A DNA stretch of 51,549 nucleotides from Nocardiopsis sp. CNT312 (GCF_000515115.1 NZ_KI911537.1:240674-292222), one strand, 5' to 3'. Counted from the first letter of the stretch, positions 14,367-22,797 are shown. The notes: generated from the sequence alone by a model not told the origin. Numbers and translations: made by a program.

Positions 14367-17180
14367 ATGGCGATAGAGATCTCCGTGCTGGGCGACATCG
14401 AGGCGCGGATCGACGGTGCACGGGTCGACCTGGGGCACGCGAGGCGGCAGTCGGTGTTCCTCGGCCTGCTGGCGGACGTCAACCGTCCGGTCACCGCCGA
14501 CCGGCTCATCGACCGGGTGTGGGGGCAGCGTCCGCCCGACGGGGCCCGGTCGTCGCTGTACAGCTACGTGTCCCGGCTGCGGACGGCCTGGTCCGCTGCG
14601 GGTGAACGGGCGGCGGTCGGCCGACGGCCGGGCGGCTACGTCCTGGCGTTGAGCGAGGACGCGGCGACCACGGTCGACCTCCACCGCTTCCGTGAACTGA
14701 CCGCGCGCGGGCGGGCCTCGGCGGCCGACGGAACCGCCCTGGCCGCGTTCGACGAGGCGCTCGGCCTGTGGCGGTCCGACACCTTCGGGACCCTGGACAC
14801 CCCCTGGGTCAACGAACTCCGGGAGAGCCTGCGCCTGGAACGCTTCCGGGCGGAACTGGACCGCAACGACCTGCTGCTGCGGCAGGGCAGGCAGACGGAG
14901 ATCCTGAACGGCCTCCTCGCCCTGGTCCAGGAGCATCCGCTGGACGAGCGCCTGACCGGCCAGCTCATGCTGACGCTGTACCGGGAGGGGCGTGCCGCCC
15001 AGGCCCTGGAACGGTACGAGTGCCTGCGGCGGTCGCTCGCCGACGAGATCGGTGCCGGACCCGGCGCCGAACTGCGGAACCTGCACGCACGGATCCTCGG
15101 CTGCGATCCCGTCCTCGACGCGCCCGCCCGTCCCTCCCCCCTCTCCGGTGCCGGGCCCACGACGGTACCCGCCCCCAGCCAACTGCCCTCCCCTCCTCCC
15201 CTGCTGACCGGACGTGGGGAGACACTGGACGCTCTCGACCCCGCGCAGGGACCCGGCACGTCCCCGATCACGGTGGTCTCCGGTATGGGAGGTGTGGGGA
15301 AGACCTCGCTGGCCCTGTGGTGGGCCCACCACCGCCTGGACCGGTTCCCCGACGGGCAGCTCTACGTGAACCTGCACGGCTTCGACCCGAGCACACCCGC
15401 CACGGAACCGCACGACGCGATACACGACTGCCTCTCGGCGCTCGGCGTGGACCGCAAGGCCGTTCCGTCCGGAGCCGAGGCCCGGGTCGGCCTCTACCGC
15501 AGCCTCATCGCCGACAGACGGATGCTGGTCCTGCTGGACGACGCCCGCGACGCCGAACAGGTCCGCCCCCTGCTTCCCGGAACGCCCTCCTGCACGGTCG
15601 TGGTCACCAGCCGCGACCGACTCAGCGGACTGGTCGCTACCGAGGGTGCACGCCTGATCACGCTCGGACCGCTCACGCGTGACGAGGCACGCGATCTGCT
15701 CACGGCCCGGATCGGGAGACGGCGCGTGCTGCGGGAACCGGAGGCGGTGGAAACCGTCATCGAGTGCTGTGAACGGCTTCCCCTGGCCCTGGCCATCGCC
15801 GCGGCCCACGCTGCCGGAGCCCCGGACGCGCCACTGGCCGAGCTGGCCTCCGAGCTACAGGAGGCGGAGACCAGGCTCGACGTCCTGGACACCGGGGAGC
15901 TCGGTACGTCCCTGCGTAGTGTCTTCGACGCCTCCCACCGGACGCTTTCCGCACCGGCGGCGCGTCTGCTGGGCCTGCTGAGCCTGGCCCCCGGGCTCGG
16001 CATCGGGCTGCACGCCGTCGCGGCGCTCGCCGGGCTCACGCCCGCACGCACAAGAACGGTGCTGCGCACCCTGCTCTCGGCCCACCTGGTCCAGCAGCCG
16101 GCCCCGGGGCGCTACGCGCTGCACGACCTCGTCCGCCTCTACGGCAGGGAGCGGGCCGAGCGGGAGGGGCGGGCGCCACACGAGGCCCTGCGCGGGCTGA
16201 TCGACTTCCACACCGGCACCGCCGAAGCGGGCAACCGCTTCCTGGGCCCCCACGACCTCTCCTCCTCCACGGTGGCGGGGCCGCCGGGCGGACGCGCCAC
16301 CGCCCTCGCCCTGGCGGACCGGTCCGAGGCGTTCGCGTGGTACACCGCCGAACTGCCCTGGCTGCTCGCCGTGATCCGCCTCGCGGAGGAGATGGGGCTG
16401 CACCGCGACGTGTGGCGGCTGTCCTGGGACACCCACCTGTTCTTCCGGCGCTGCGGACAGGTCGAACACATGATCAGTGCCGCCCGGGCCGGACTCGGTG
16501 CCGCGGGCGGGCTGGAGGGGCCGGAGGCGCCCGTGATCCAGGCGCTGGCGCACCGGAACATGGCCAGTTCCCTGATCCTGGGGGGACGGAACGGCCAGGA
16601 GGCGTTCGACCACCTCTCCCGGGCACTCGCCCTTTTCGAGGACTCCGAGGACCTGCTCGGCCAGGCCCACACCCATCAGATCTTCACGCACAGGGCACTG
16701 CTCCTCGCTGACGAGGAGGCGTCCCTGCGGCACGCGGAGCGGTCCCTGGAGCTGTACCGGCGCGTCGGCGAACGGTTCTGGGAGGCCAGCGCACTCAACA
16801 CCCTGGGCTGCTGCCTGGCCGAAATCGGGCGGTACGCGCCCGCGCGCGAGTACTGCCAGGCGGCCCTGGACGCTTCGGTGTCGCTCGGCTTCGCCATCGG
16901 ACAGGCCGCCTCGCGGGACAGCCTGGGCCAGATCGCCGACCGGTCCGGGCGGCACGCCGAGGCCGTCGAGCACTACGGCCACGCGCTGCGGACCTACCGC
17001 ATGCTCGGTGACGCCTACGAGGAGGCCAACACCCTCCACGGCCTCGCCAAGGCCCAGGCGGCGCTGGGCGCGCCGGAGGCGGCGCGCGCGTCCTGGGAGC
17101 GGGCGCTGGTGCTCTTCCGTGAGCAGTTCCGCGGGGACCTGGCGAAGGAGACCGAAAAGCGCCTCCGCGACCTGGCGTGA
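14367..17180 (+). CDS. AfsR/SARP-type transcriptional regulator with NB-ARC and TPR domains
   Basis: 937 residues. Order: OmpR-type winged helix (~1-90, starting ISVLGDIEARIDGARVDLG), BTAD domain (~95-245, ending LADEIGAGPGAELRNLHARI), Pro-rich linker, NB-ARC ATPase with P-loop GMGGVGKT (Lys312) and Walker B MLVLLDDARD, a winged-helix relay, then TPR repeats (~650-930). This is the architecture of large Streptomyces AfsR-like activators. It presumably binds direct repeats at target promoters and responds to ATP and a partner protein. The start at ATG 14367 leaves the fold complete; a GTG at 14340 adds nine unlikely residues. Possible targets include the divergent cupin gene. Confidence 0.9.
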   Translation: MAIEISVLGDIEARIDGARVDLGHARRQSVFLGLLADVNRPVTADRLIDRVWGQRPPDGARSSLYSYVSRLRTAWSAAGERAAVGRRPGGYVLALSEDAATTVDLHRFRELTARGRASAADGTALAAFDEALGLWRSDTFGTLDTPWVNELRESLRLERFRAELDRNDLLLRQGRQTEILNGLLALVQEHPLDERLTGQLMLTLYREGRAAQALERYECLRRSLADEIGAGPGAELRNLHARILGCDPVLDAPARPSPLSGAGPTTVPAPSQLPSPPPLLTGRGETLDALDPAQGPGTSPITVVSGMGGVGKTSLALWWAHHRLDRFPDGQLYVNLHGFDPSTPATEPHDAIHDCLSALGVDRKAVPSGAEARVGLYRSLIADRRMLVLLDDARDAEQVRPLLPGTPSCTVVVTSRDRLSGLVATEGARLITLGPLTRDEARDLLTARIGRRRVLREPEAVETVIECCERLPLALAIAAAHAAGAPDAPLAELASELQEAETRLDVLDTGELGTSLRSVFDASHRTLSAPAARLLGLLSLAPGLGIGLHAVAALAGLTPARTRTVLRTLLSAHLVQQPAPGRYALHDLVRLYGRERAEREGRAPHEALRGLIDFHTGTAEAGNRFLGPHDLSSSTVAGPPGGRATALALADRSEAFAWYTAELPWLLAVIRLAEEMGLHRDVWRLSWDTHLFFRRCGQVEHMISAARAGLGAAGGLEGPEAPVIQALAHRNMASSLILGGRNGQEAFDHLSRALALFEDSEDLLGQAHTHQIFTHRALLLADEEASLRHAERSLELYRRVGERFWEASALNTLGCCLAEIGRYAPAREYCQAALDASVSLGFAIGQAASRDSLGQIADRSGRHAEAVEHYGHALRTYRMLGDAYEEANTLHGLAKAQAALGAPEAARASWERALVLFREQFRGDLAKETEKRLRDLA

Positions 17181-17226
17181 CCCGGCGGGGCGGCCGAAAG
17201 CCGAGCGCGGCACGGGACGGATCCCG

Positions 17227-17257
17227 CCGGGGGTGGGTGCGCCGCACCCACCCCCGG
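17227..17257 (+). terminator. 15-bp-arm hairpin after the AfsR-type gene
   Basis: CCGGGGGTGGGTGCG (17227-17241) and its exact complement (17243-17257) flank a single C, giving a very strong hairpin 46 nt past the stop codon and just ahead of the XRE gene promoter. Confidence 0.75.
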
Positions 17258-17283
17258 CCCTGTGCACGGGACGGGGGCGACCC

Positions 17284-17289
17284 TAGCCT
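17284..17289 (+). promoter_or_regulatory. -10 box TAGCCT for leaderless XRE regulator gene
   Basis: TANNNT hexamer 7 nt before the ATG at 17297, with no Shine-Dalgarno between. Confidence 0.55.
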
Positions 17290-17296
17290 TGTGGCC

Positions 17297-18175
17297 ATGG
17301 GCACTGAAGAGGCCACCGGCCCCCCGGCCACCCTGGAACGGTTCCTGCGGGCGCGACGGGACCGGGTCCGGCCCGAGGACGTCGGGCTCCCAGGTTCGGA
17401 GCGCCGCCGGGTCCCCGGCCTGCGCCGGGAGGAGGTCGCAGTCCTGGCCGGGGTGAGCACCGACTACTACATGCGCCTCGAACAGGGCCGGGAGCGCCAC
17501 CCCTCACCGCAGGTGCTGGACGCGCTGGCCCGGGCCCTGCTGCTGGACGAGGAGGCCGTCGGCCACCTGCGTCGGCTGGCTCTCGCCGGCGGGCGCCGAT
17601 CCCGCGTTCCGCGCCGCTCGGACCGGGTGGGCCCGCACCTGCTGCGGCTGCTCGACCGGTGGAACGACACCCCCGCGTTCGTCCTGGGCGCCACGCTGGA
17701 CGTGCTGGCCCGCAACCGTTTGGCCCGGGCCCTGCACTCGGGTTTCGCGGTCGGCGACAACATGGCGCGGATGACCTTCCTCGACCCGGCCGCCCGTATG
17801 TTCCACCGCGACTGGGGCGGGGCCGCCGCCGCGGTCGTGGCCGAGCTGCACAAGACGGCGGGGGTGCGCCCGGACGACGCCCGGCTCGGCGCCCTCATCG
17901 GGGAACTCTCACTCAAGAGCACGGAGTTCAGTGTGCTGTGGTCGCACCACGAGGTCCGCGGCAAGCGCGGGGGTGCCAAGGCGCTGCACCACGCCGCCGT
18001 GGGCGACCTGGACCTGCACTACGAGAGCTTCACCGTCAACGATTCGGGCGGGCAGCAGTTGGTCGTCTACCAGGCCGAGCCGGGGAGCGCGTCGGAGGAG
18101 GCGCTGGTGCTGCTCGGCTCCCTGCACACCGTCTATCCGGAGCCGGGCACGAGGGCGCGTTCCGAGCGCACCTGA
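17297..18175 (+). CDS. XRE-family regulator with MmyB-type ligand-binding domain
   Basis: 292 residues. The N-terminal helix-turn-helix is RRVPGLRREEVAVLAGVSTDYYMRLEQGRER in pieces (motif LRREEVAVLAGVSTDYYMRL), typical of the large actinobacterial helix-turn-helix/MmyB regulators. The rest is the PAS-like MmyB domain (AFVLGATLDVLARNRLARAL, then LHYESFTVNDSGGQQLVVYQ), thought to bind a small or lipid ligand. It lies 166 nt ahead of the amidohydrolase gene on the same strand and is the obvious candidate regulator of it. The start ATG follows a leaderless-type -10 box. Confidence 0.9.
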   Translation: MGTEEATGPPATLERFLRARRDRVRPEDVGLPGSERRRVPGLRREEVAVLAGVSTDYYMRLEQGRERHPSPQVLDALARALLLDEEAVGHLRRLALAGGRRSRVPRRSDRVGPHLLRLLDRWNDTPAFVLGATLDVLARNRLARALHSGFAVGDNMARMTFLDPAARMFHRDWGGAAAAVVAELHKTAGVRPDDARLGALIGELSLKSTEFSVLWSHHEVRGKRGGAKALHHAAVGDLDLHYESFTVNDSGGQQLVVYQAEPGSASEEALVLLGSLHTVYPEPGTRARSERT

Positions 18176-18341
18176 ACGCCCTGTCCCCGCCCCTGGGCCG
18201 CACCTGCCGTCACGGCCCCGACGCGCGCGACCGTCCCGCATGGGAGTGCCGCACCAGGGGACACGGCGACCTGGACGGCCCCGCGCCGGGAGACGAGACT
18301 CGGCGGCGACACCCCACAGCACGAACCGAGGGGGCATCCCT

Positions 18342-19742
18342 ATGCGTTCCGTATCCGCCGCACCGGCCGCCGAGGCGGCACTGGAGGAGATCCGGCGCCG
18401 GTCCGGCGACCCGCACCGGCGCATCCTGTTCACCGGGGCGGCCGTAGTCACCATGGACCCGGAACTCGGTGTCCTGGACGGTGCCGACGTCCTGGTCGAG
18501 GGGGACACCATCGCCGCGGTCGGCACGGTCCCGGAGCCGGACGACGCGGTCGTCGTCGACGCCACCGGATGTGTCGTCTCACCCGGGTTCGTCGACACCC
18601 ACCGGCACGCCTGGCAGGCGCAGCTGCGCCGGATCATGCCCGACGTCGACGACCTGGCCGGGTACCTGACCACCACCCTGGCCGGACACGCGCCCCACTA
18701 CGGCCCCGAGGACATGTACCTCGGGACCCGGCTGGCCGCGCTGTCGGCGATCGACTCCGGCATCACCTGCATGCTCGACTTCTCGCACAACTCCCGGACC
18801 CGGGAGCACTCCGACGCCGCCGTGCGTGGCCTGGTAGACACCGGGATCCGGGGCGTCCACGCGTCCATGGCACCGCACTTCGGCGCGTGGGACGGGCAGT
18901 GGCCCGGCGACCTGGCCCGCTTGCGCGAGGAGCACACCGACGGTGCCCGGCGCATGCTGACCCTGCGTCTCGGGGCGCTGGCCACCGATGGGATCGCCGG
19001 TCCGTCCCTGGCGTACGGCCCCCGACTCGCCGGGCTCGCGCGCGACCTCGACATCGGTGTGAGCGTCGACGCGGTGCTCGGTGCCGGGTCCTCCCGAGCG
19101 GTCCTGGACTGGGCCGAGCGCGGCCTGCTGGGGCCGCAGCTCACCCTCATCCACGCCACCGGGCTGACCGACGAGGCGTGGAAGGCGATCGGTGCGACAG
19201 GGACCACCGTCGCCCTGGCCCCGACCTCGGACGCCCAGATCGGTCTGGACACCGCGGTCCCGGCCGTGGACGAGGCCCTGGCCGCGGGTGTGCGGCCGGG
19301 GCTGAGCATCGACGTGGAGGTGGCCCTGGCCGGTGACATGTTCACGCAGATGCGCGCTCTGCACACGGTGCAGCGGATGAGGGCGGCCAACGCGGCGTTC
19401 GGGACCGGCCGGGAGAGCGCCCGGATCGGCGTCCACGACGTGCTGGACTTCGCCACCCTGCAGGGTGCGCGCACCAACGGGCTGGGGGACGTGACCGGGT
19501 CGCTCACCCCGGGCAAGCGGGCGGACCTGCTGGTGGTCACGGCCGAGGACCTCAACAACATGCCGCTCAACGACCCTGTCGGGACCGTGGTGCTGGGCGC
19601 GGACGCCCGCAACATCACCGCGGTCCTCGTCAACGGCGAGCCGCGCAAGTGGGCGGGGCGGGTACTGGACGCGGACCCGGACGTGCTGCGCGACCGTGTC
19701 CGGGGGTCCCGCGACCGGATTCTGGCCCGCGCCGCCCGCTGA
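18342..19742 (+). CDS. Amidohydrolase-family deaminase/hydrolase (TrzN/SsnA-like)
   Basis: 466-residue metal-dependent amidohydrolase. N-terminal beta-sandwich RILFTGAAVVTMDPE, metal motif VSPGFVDTHRHAWQ (HxH), later His in TLIHATGLTDEAW, Asp in GLSIDVEVALAGDMF, and C-terminal LTPGKRADLLVVTAED. The overall pattern matches the ATZ/TRZ/S-adenosylhomocysteine-deaminase group, which hydrolyses C-N bonds of cyclic amines or amides. The substrate cannot be assigned. Good ribosome site GAGGGGG. It is followed after 54 nt by the Atu4866-type gene, likely one transcript. Confidence 0.88.
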   Translation: MRSVSAAPAAEAALEEIRRRSGDPHRRILFTGAAVVTMDPELGVLDGADVLVEGDTIAAVGTVPEPDDAVVVDATGCVVSPGFVDTHRHAWQAQLRRIMPDVDDLAGYLTTTLAGHAPHYGPEDMYLGTRLAALSAIDSGITCMLDFSHNSRTREHSDAAVRGLVDTGIRGVHASMAPHFGAWDGQWPGDLARLREEHTDGARRMLTLRLGALATDGIAGPSLAYGPRLAGLARDLDIGVSVDAVLGAGSSRAVLDWAERGLLGPQLTLIHATGLTDEAWKAIGATGTTVALAPTSDAQIGLDTAVPAVDEALAAGVRPGLSIDVEVALAGDMFTQMRALHTVQRMRAANAAFGTGRESARIGVHDVLDFATLQGARTNGLGDVTGSLTPGKRADLLVVTAEDLNNMPLNDPVGTVVLGADARNITAVLVNGEPRKWAGRVLDADPDVLRDRVRGSRDRILARAAR

Positions 19743-19796
19743 CCGAACCGGGTCCGCCTGCCGGCGGGCCGACACGAGAGAAAGGTCAAGGACACC

Positions 19797-20060
19797 ATGA
19801 CGGAGAAGACGGACGCACCGCACCCGTTCGTGGGCCTGTGGGTGACCGCCGACGGGCACATCCGGCAGGAACTGCTGCCGAACGGCCGTTACGACGAGGC
19901 CCGCGGGAGCCGCCGCAGCGCCTACACCGGGAGCTACACGGTGACAGGGGACCACATCGACTACGTCGACGACACCGGGTTCACCGCCACCGGGGACGTA
20001 CGCGACGGGGTGCTGTACCACGAACACCTGGTTCTGTACCGGGAGCGTCCGACCGCCTGA
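19797..20060 (+). CDS. Atu4866-domain protein
   Basis: 87 residues matching the small beta-barrel Atu4866 family: HPFVGLWVTADGHIRQELLP, NGRYDEARG, YTGSYTVTGDHIDYVDDTGF, TATGDVRDGVLYHEHLVLYR. The function of the family is unknown; members often sit beside oxidoreductases or hydrolases and transcription regulators. Ribosome site AAGG lies 5 nt before the ATG. It probably shares a transcript with the amidohydrolase. Confidence 0.88.
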   Translation: MTEKTDAPHPFVGLWVTADGHIRQELLPNGRYDEARGSRRSAYTGSYTVTGDHIDYVDDTGFTATGDVRDGVLYHEHLVLYRERPTA

Positions 20061-20166
20061 TCCGGCGAGGCGGCCGAAGGCCCCCGTCCCGGCCGTGACC
20101 GGGCCGCGAGGCACGACGGCCGAGCGGCACACCGAGGGGGCCGGGGTCGCCCCCGGCCAACACGAA

Positions 20167-20211
20167 GGGCGACCCGGTGAGGCGGCCGAAGGCCGCTGAG
20201 CAGGGTCGCCC
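20167..20211 (-). terminator. Nested palindromic element downstream of tRNA-Ala copy 3
   Basis: Outer arms GGGCGACCC (20167-20175) and GGGTCGCCC (20203-20211) are perfect; the inner arms GGCGGCC/GGCCGC carry the GAA triloop. It ends 8 nt past the tRNA 3' end and is almost identical to 12535-12579. A truncated version (GGCGGCCGAAGGCC) is at 20069-20082. Confidence 0.75.
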
Positions 20212-20219
20212 TGAGTCCG

Positions 20220-20292
20220 TGGAGCTATGGGGATTCGAACCCCAGACCTCCTCCATGCCATGGAGGCGCGCTACCAACTGCGCCATAGCCCC
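20220..20292 (-). tRNA. tRNA-Ala (anticodon GGC), copy 3 of 3
   Basis: 73-nt gene identical to copies 1 and 2 across its whole length. The downstream flank differs from theirs but belongs to the same hairpin family. It ends the accessory block and lies beside the conserved nadD-rsfS operon, so it may be the ancestral location. Confidence 0.97.
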
Positions 20293-20366
20293 TGATGGGA
20301 GTCGCACGGCCGTGCCGTGTCGACTCCCTGAACGATAGCGGAAAGGAGGCGAAACGTCGAAACGGT

Positions 20367-20993
20367 TCAGGTGTCGTCGCTGAGGACCACGGGTTCGGGG
20401 AGGCTCGCGGCGTTGTGCTCCATGAGCCGCCAGTGGTCGCGCCGGGTGCCCAGGACGGACCAGCAGCAGTTGCTGAGCGGGCCGAGGACCTCGCGCTGTT
20501 CGTCGGCCAGGCCGAGCATCCGGGCGATGACCACGCGCAGGGCGGCACCGTGGCTGACCACGACGAGCAGCCCTCCGGCGGGCGTCCGGGCGAGTGCCTT
20601 GTCGACGGCCTCGGTCATGCGGTCGCCGACGGCGGCGATGGTCTCCCCGTCGGGGATGTCCATCATGGCGTAGCCGGTGGGCCAACGCGCGAACAGCTCG
20701 TTCCCGGTCAGCCCCTCCCAGGACCCGCCGTGCCGTTCGCGCAGCCCCTCGTCGTGGTCGACGGGGACCCCGCAGGCGCGGCTGAGGTACCCGGCCGTGT
20801 CGGCCGCCCGCCTCAGGTCGGAGGCGACGACCACGTCGGGGTTGAGGGAGGCGAGCACGCGGCCGGCTCGCTCGGCCTGTGCGTGGCCGACCTCGTCCAG
20901 TTCGATGTCGGTCTGTCCCTGGAAACGGCGTTCGACGTTCCAGGCCGTGCGCCCGTGCCGCCAGAACAGCACACGCGGGGTGTCGTCGCTCAC
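20367..20993 (-). CDS. Histidine phosphatase family protein (PhoE/CobC-like)
   Basis: 208 residues with the phosphoglycerate-mutase-like signature VLFWRHGRTAWNVERRFQGQ at the N-terminus (catalytic His in RHG), catalytic-site Glu in EGLRERHGGSWEGL and the second catalytic His in VVVSHGAALRVVIARMLG. A cytoplasmic phosphatase with unknown substrate. GTG start with AAGGGG upstream, 14 nt after rsfS, so it is the third gene of the nadD-rsfS unit, an arrangement common in actinobacteria. Confidence 0.9.
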   Translation of the reverse strand: MSDDTPRVLFWRHGRTAWNVERRFQGQTDIELDEVGHAQAERAGRVLASLNPDVVVASDLRRAADTAGYLSRACGVPVDHDEGLRERHGGSWEGLTGNELFARWPTGYAMMDIPDGETIAAVGDRMTEAVDKALARTPAGGLLVVVSHGAALRVVIARMLGLADEQREVLGPLSNCCWSVLGTRRDHWRLMEHNAASLPEPVVLSDDT

Positions 20994-21007
20994 GTGTCGG
21001 GCCCCTT

Positions 21008-21388
21008 CTACGACTGCTGCTCGGTGCCGTCGGCGGGGACGGTGATCTCGGGGCAGTCCTTCCACAGCCGTTCGAGGCCGTAGTAGCCGCGTTCCTCCTC
21101 GTGCTGGATGTGCACGACGATGTCGCTGTAGTCCAGCAGCACCCAGCGGCCGTCCCGCTCGCCCTCGCGCCGGACCGGTTTGGCACCCGCCTCGATGCGG
21201 AGCCGGTCCTCGACCTCGTCGACGATCGAGCGGACCTGCCGGTCGTTGGGGGCCGAGCAGAGCACGAAGGCGTCGGTGATGACGAGCTGGTCGCTGACGT
21301 CGTAGGCGATGATGTCCTGCGCGAGCTTGTCGGAGGCGGCCTCGGCCGCGACCCGGACCAGCTCCAGCGCCCTGTCGGTGGCTGTCAC
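21008..21388 (-). CDS. rsfS: Ribosomal silencing factor RsfS
   Basis: 126 residues of the RsfS/Iojap family, which binds ribosomal protein L14 and blocks 30S-50S joining when nutrients are short. Conserved stretches: SDQLVITDAFVLCSAPNDRQ, VRREGERDGRWVLLDYSDIV and VHIQHEEERGYYGLERLW. GTG start with AAAGG upstream. It follows nadD by 17 nt, the classic nadD-rsfS order. Confidence 0.96.
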   Translation of the reverse strand: MTATDRALELVRVAAEAASDKLAQDIIAYDVSDQLVITDAFVLCSAPNDRQVRSIVDEVEDRLRIEAGAKPVRREGERDGRWVLLDYSDIVVHIQHEEERGYYGLERLWKDCPEITVPADGTEQQS

Positions 21389-21405
21389 GTTGTGCTTGCT
21401 GCCTT

Positions 21406-22038
21406 TCAGCTGTCTCTGTAGAGCCCGGTCTTGTTGATGTACCGGACGATGCCGTCGGGGACGAGGTACCAGATGGGTTCGCCCTTGCGCACCCGCTCAC
21501 GGCACTCGGTCGAGGAGATGGCCAGCGCGGGGACCTCCACCAGGGAGACCTTGCCCTCCGGCAGCCCGGTGTCACTGAGGTGGTGCCCGGGACGGTTACA
21601 GCCTACGAAATGCGCGAGGTCGAAGAGCTCATCGGCGTTGTGCCAGCTCAGGATGGCGCCGAGGGCATCGGCTCCCGTGATGAAGTACAGCTCCACGTCC
21701 GGCCCGTAGGCGGCGCGCAGCTCGCGGAGCGTGTCCAGAGTATAGGTGGGGCCGGACCGGTCGATCTCGATGCGGTCGACACGGAACTGCGGGTTCTCGG
21801 CCGTGGCGATCACCGTCATGAGGTAGCGGTCCTCGGAGGGGGTGACGGAGCCGGGGTCCTTCTGCCAGGGGTGGCCGGTGGGGACGAACACGACCTCGTC
21901 GAGCTGGAAGAGGTGTGCCACCTCGCTGGCGGCGACGAGGTGCCCGTGGTGGATGGGGTCGAAGGTGCCGCCCATGATGCCGACCCTGCCGGAGGTGGTG
22001 CCACGCCGCCGGGGCCCGCGGTGCGTGTGGTGGGCCAC
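21406..22038 (-). CDS. nadD: Nicotinate-nucleotide adenylyltransferase NadD
   Basis: 210 residues. Converts nicotinate mononucleotide and ATP to deamido-NAD in NAD synthesis. The nucleotidyltransferase motif [12 protein letters not shown] is at residues 23-34, and the C-terminal [20 protein letters not shown] carries the ISSTxIR-like motif. The GTG at 22038 has GGAG seven bases upstream; the frame stays open to 22155, but that extension is not family-like. First gene of the nadD-rsfS-phosphatase operon. Confidence 0.95.
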   Translation of the reverse strand: MAHHTHRGPRRRGTTSGRVGIMGGTFDPIHHGHLVAASEVAHLFQLDEVVFVPTGHPWQKDPGSVTPSEDRYLMTVIATAENPQFRVDRIEIDRSGPTYTLDTLRELRAAYGPDVELYFITGADALGAILSWHNADELFDLAHFVGCNRPGHHLSDTGLPEGKVSLVEVPALAISSTECRERVRKGEPIWYLVPDGIVRYINKTGLYRDS

Positions 22039-22186
22039 TGTGTGCTCCGTTTCGCCGTTCTCATGGTCGTTCGCCGGGATCGAACCACCGAGGTTAGCCG
22101 ACACCGTGCGCCGCCCCGGGGGCCGCGTGCCGTTTCCGCCCTCGCCCAGGTACAACGGGTGTCGATGCGGCTTCCTTCCCGCAGGA

Positions 22187-22219
22187 AAGCCCCGGGACCA
22201 GGGGGGCGTCCCGGGGCTT
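22187..22219. terminator. Hairpin with 11-bp perfect arms
   Basis: AAGCCCCGGGA (22187-22197), 11-nt loop, TCCCGGGGCTT (22209-22219). It could end minus-strand transcripts from the degraded region; the U tract on that side is short (TTTCC). Confidence 0.55.
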
Positions 22220-22471
22220 GCTCTCGTGGCCTCCGACCGGAGACCGTCTATCCGTCCGGTGCCACGAGCGTCCCCGGACCCCGAGGGCCGTGAGGAGTGC
22301 GATCACCAGCACCACGCATCCGGCATACGCGCCGAGGAAACCCGCGAAGCCGGATCCGCGTCCATCTCCCGGAGCCGGGGAACGCGAATACCCGTAGCCC
22401 GGGTGCACTGCGACCGTCCCGAGATCGTCCGGCCCCGTCGCGGGAGCGGGGGCACGAACCCCGCCCAGCGG

Positions 22472-22618
22472 TCACACCATCTCTGCGAGTCGGTCGATCC
22501 GATCGCGGTGGACGTAGAGCTTCCTGCCCCCGGGCGTTGGGAAGACCTACACCCAGTGGCCCTGGAACCGGATGACGACGTTCCCGGGATAGGCGGGTCC
22601 GACCAGGCACAGCTCCAC
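22472..22618 (-). pseudogene. Small KOW-like gene interrupted by an in-frame TAG
   Basis: From a GTG at 22618 the minus strand encodes VELCLVGPAYPGNVVIRFQG, HWV, then TAG (22549-22547), then VFPTPGGRKLYVHRDRIDRL, AEMV and TGA (22474-22472). Both halves are in one frame and read as a continuous ~48-residue beta-rich, KOW-like peptide (VGPAY-G...FQGHWV...VHRDR). A single nonsense mutation or base-call error is the simplest explanation. No close Shine-Dalgarno is visible. Confidence 0.5.
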
Positions 22619-22674
22619 CCCGAGCGGTAGCCCCCCTGTGCCCCAAGCCGCATCCGGGACAGAACGTCCCGTGC

Positions 22675-22705
22675 GAGACCCCCGACCGCTTCGGTCGGGG
22701 GTCTC
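22675..22705. terminator. Strong bidirectional hairpin, 14-bp arms and 3-nt loop
   Basis: GAGACCCCCGACCG (22675-22688), loop CTT, CGGTCGGGGGTCTC (22692-22705). It lies between the broken small gene and the M48 promoter and could insulate the protease gene. Confidence 0.7.
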
Positions 22706-22784
22706 GTCGTTCCCGGTGCCACCACCCGGAAAACGCGTCATATCTCGAATGCCCGAAACCGTGGCCAAGCGCGTCCCCGTCACA

Positions 22785-22790
22785 TAGCCT
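22785..22790 (+). promoter_or_regulatory. -10 box TAGCCT for leaderless M48 gene
   Basis: TANNNT hexamer 7 nt before the ATG at 22798, the same hexamer and spacing as at 17284-17289. No Shine-Dalgarno. Confidence 0.6.
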
Positions 22791-22797
22791 TCCGTGT

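Larger units (their letters stand above)
22039..22797. other. Gene-poor 759-nt region between nadD and the M48 protease gene
   Basis: Contains the nadD promoter region, a hairpin at 22187-22219, an open minus-strand frame at 22094-22408 with one hydrophobic stretch ([20 protein letters not shown]), a broken small gene at 22472-22618, a strong hairpin at 22675-22705 and the M48 promoter. The hydrophobic frame runs through the hairpin and has no convincing stop, so I do not call it as a gene. Confidence 0.6.

Noticed and set aside
14247..15809. N-terminal extension of the cupin frame to 853 residues
   Set aside because: It lies antisense to the AfsR-type gene and lacks family features.
14367..17180. 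Secondary-metabolite gene cluster led by the AfsR-type regulator
   Set aside because: No biosynthetic core enzyme (PKS, NRPS, terpene, RiPP) is nearby; the neighbours are a degenerate cupin and an XRE cassette.
1..20292. Integrative element bounded by tRNA att sites
   Set aside because: The repeats include whole tRNA genes rather than 3' ends, and no integrase, excisionase or transfer gene is present.
22094..22408. Possible small membrane protein gene on the minus strand
   Set aside because: It has one hydrophobic stretch, but the frame runs through a hairpin at 22187-22219 into low-complexity sequence, and no ribosome site is seen.
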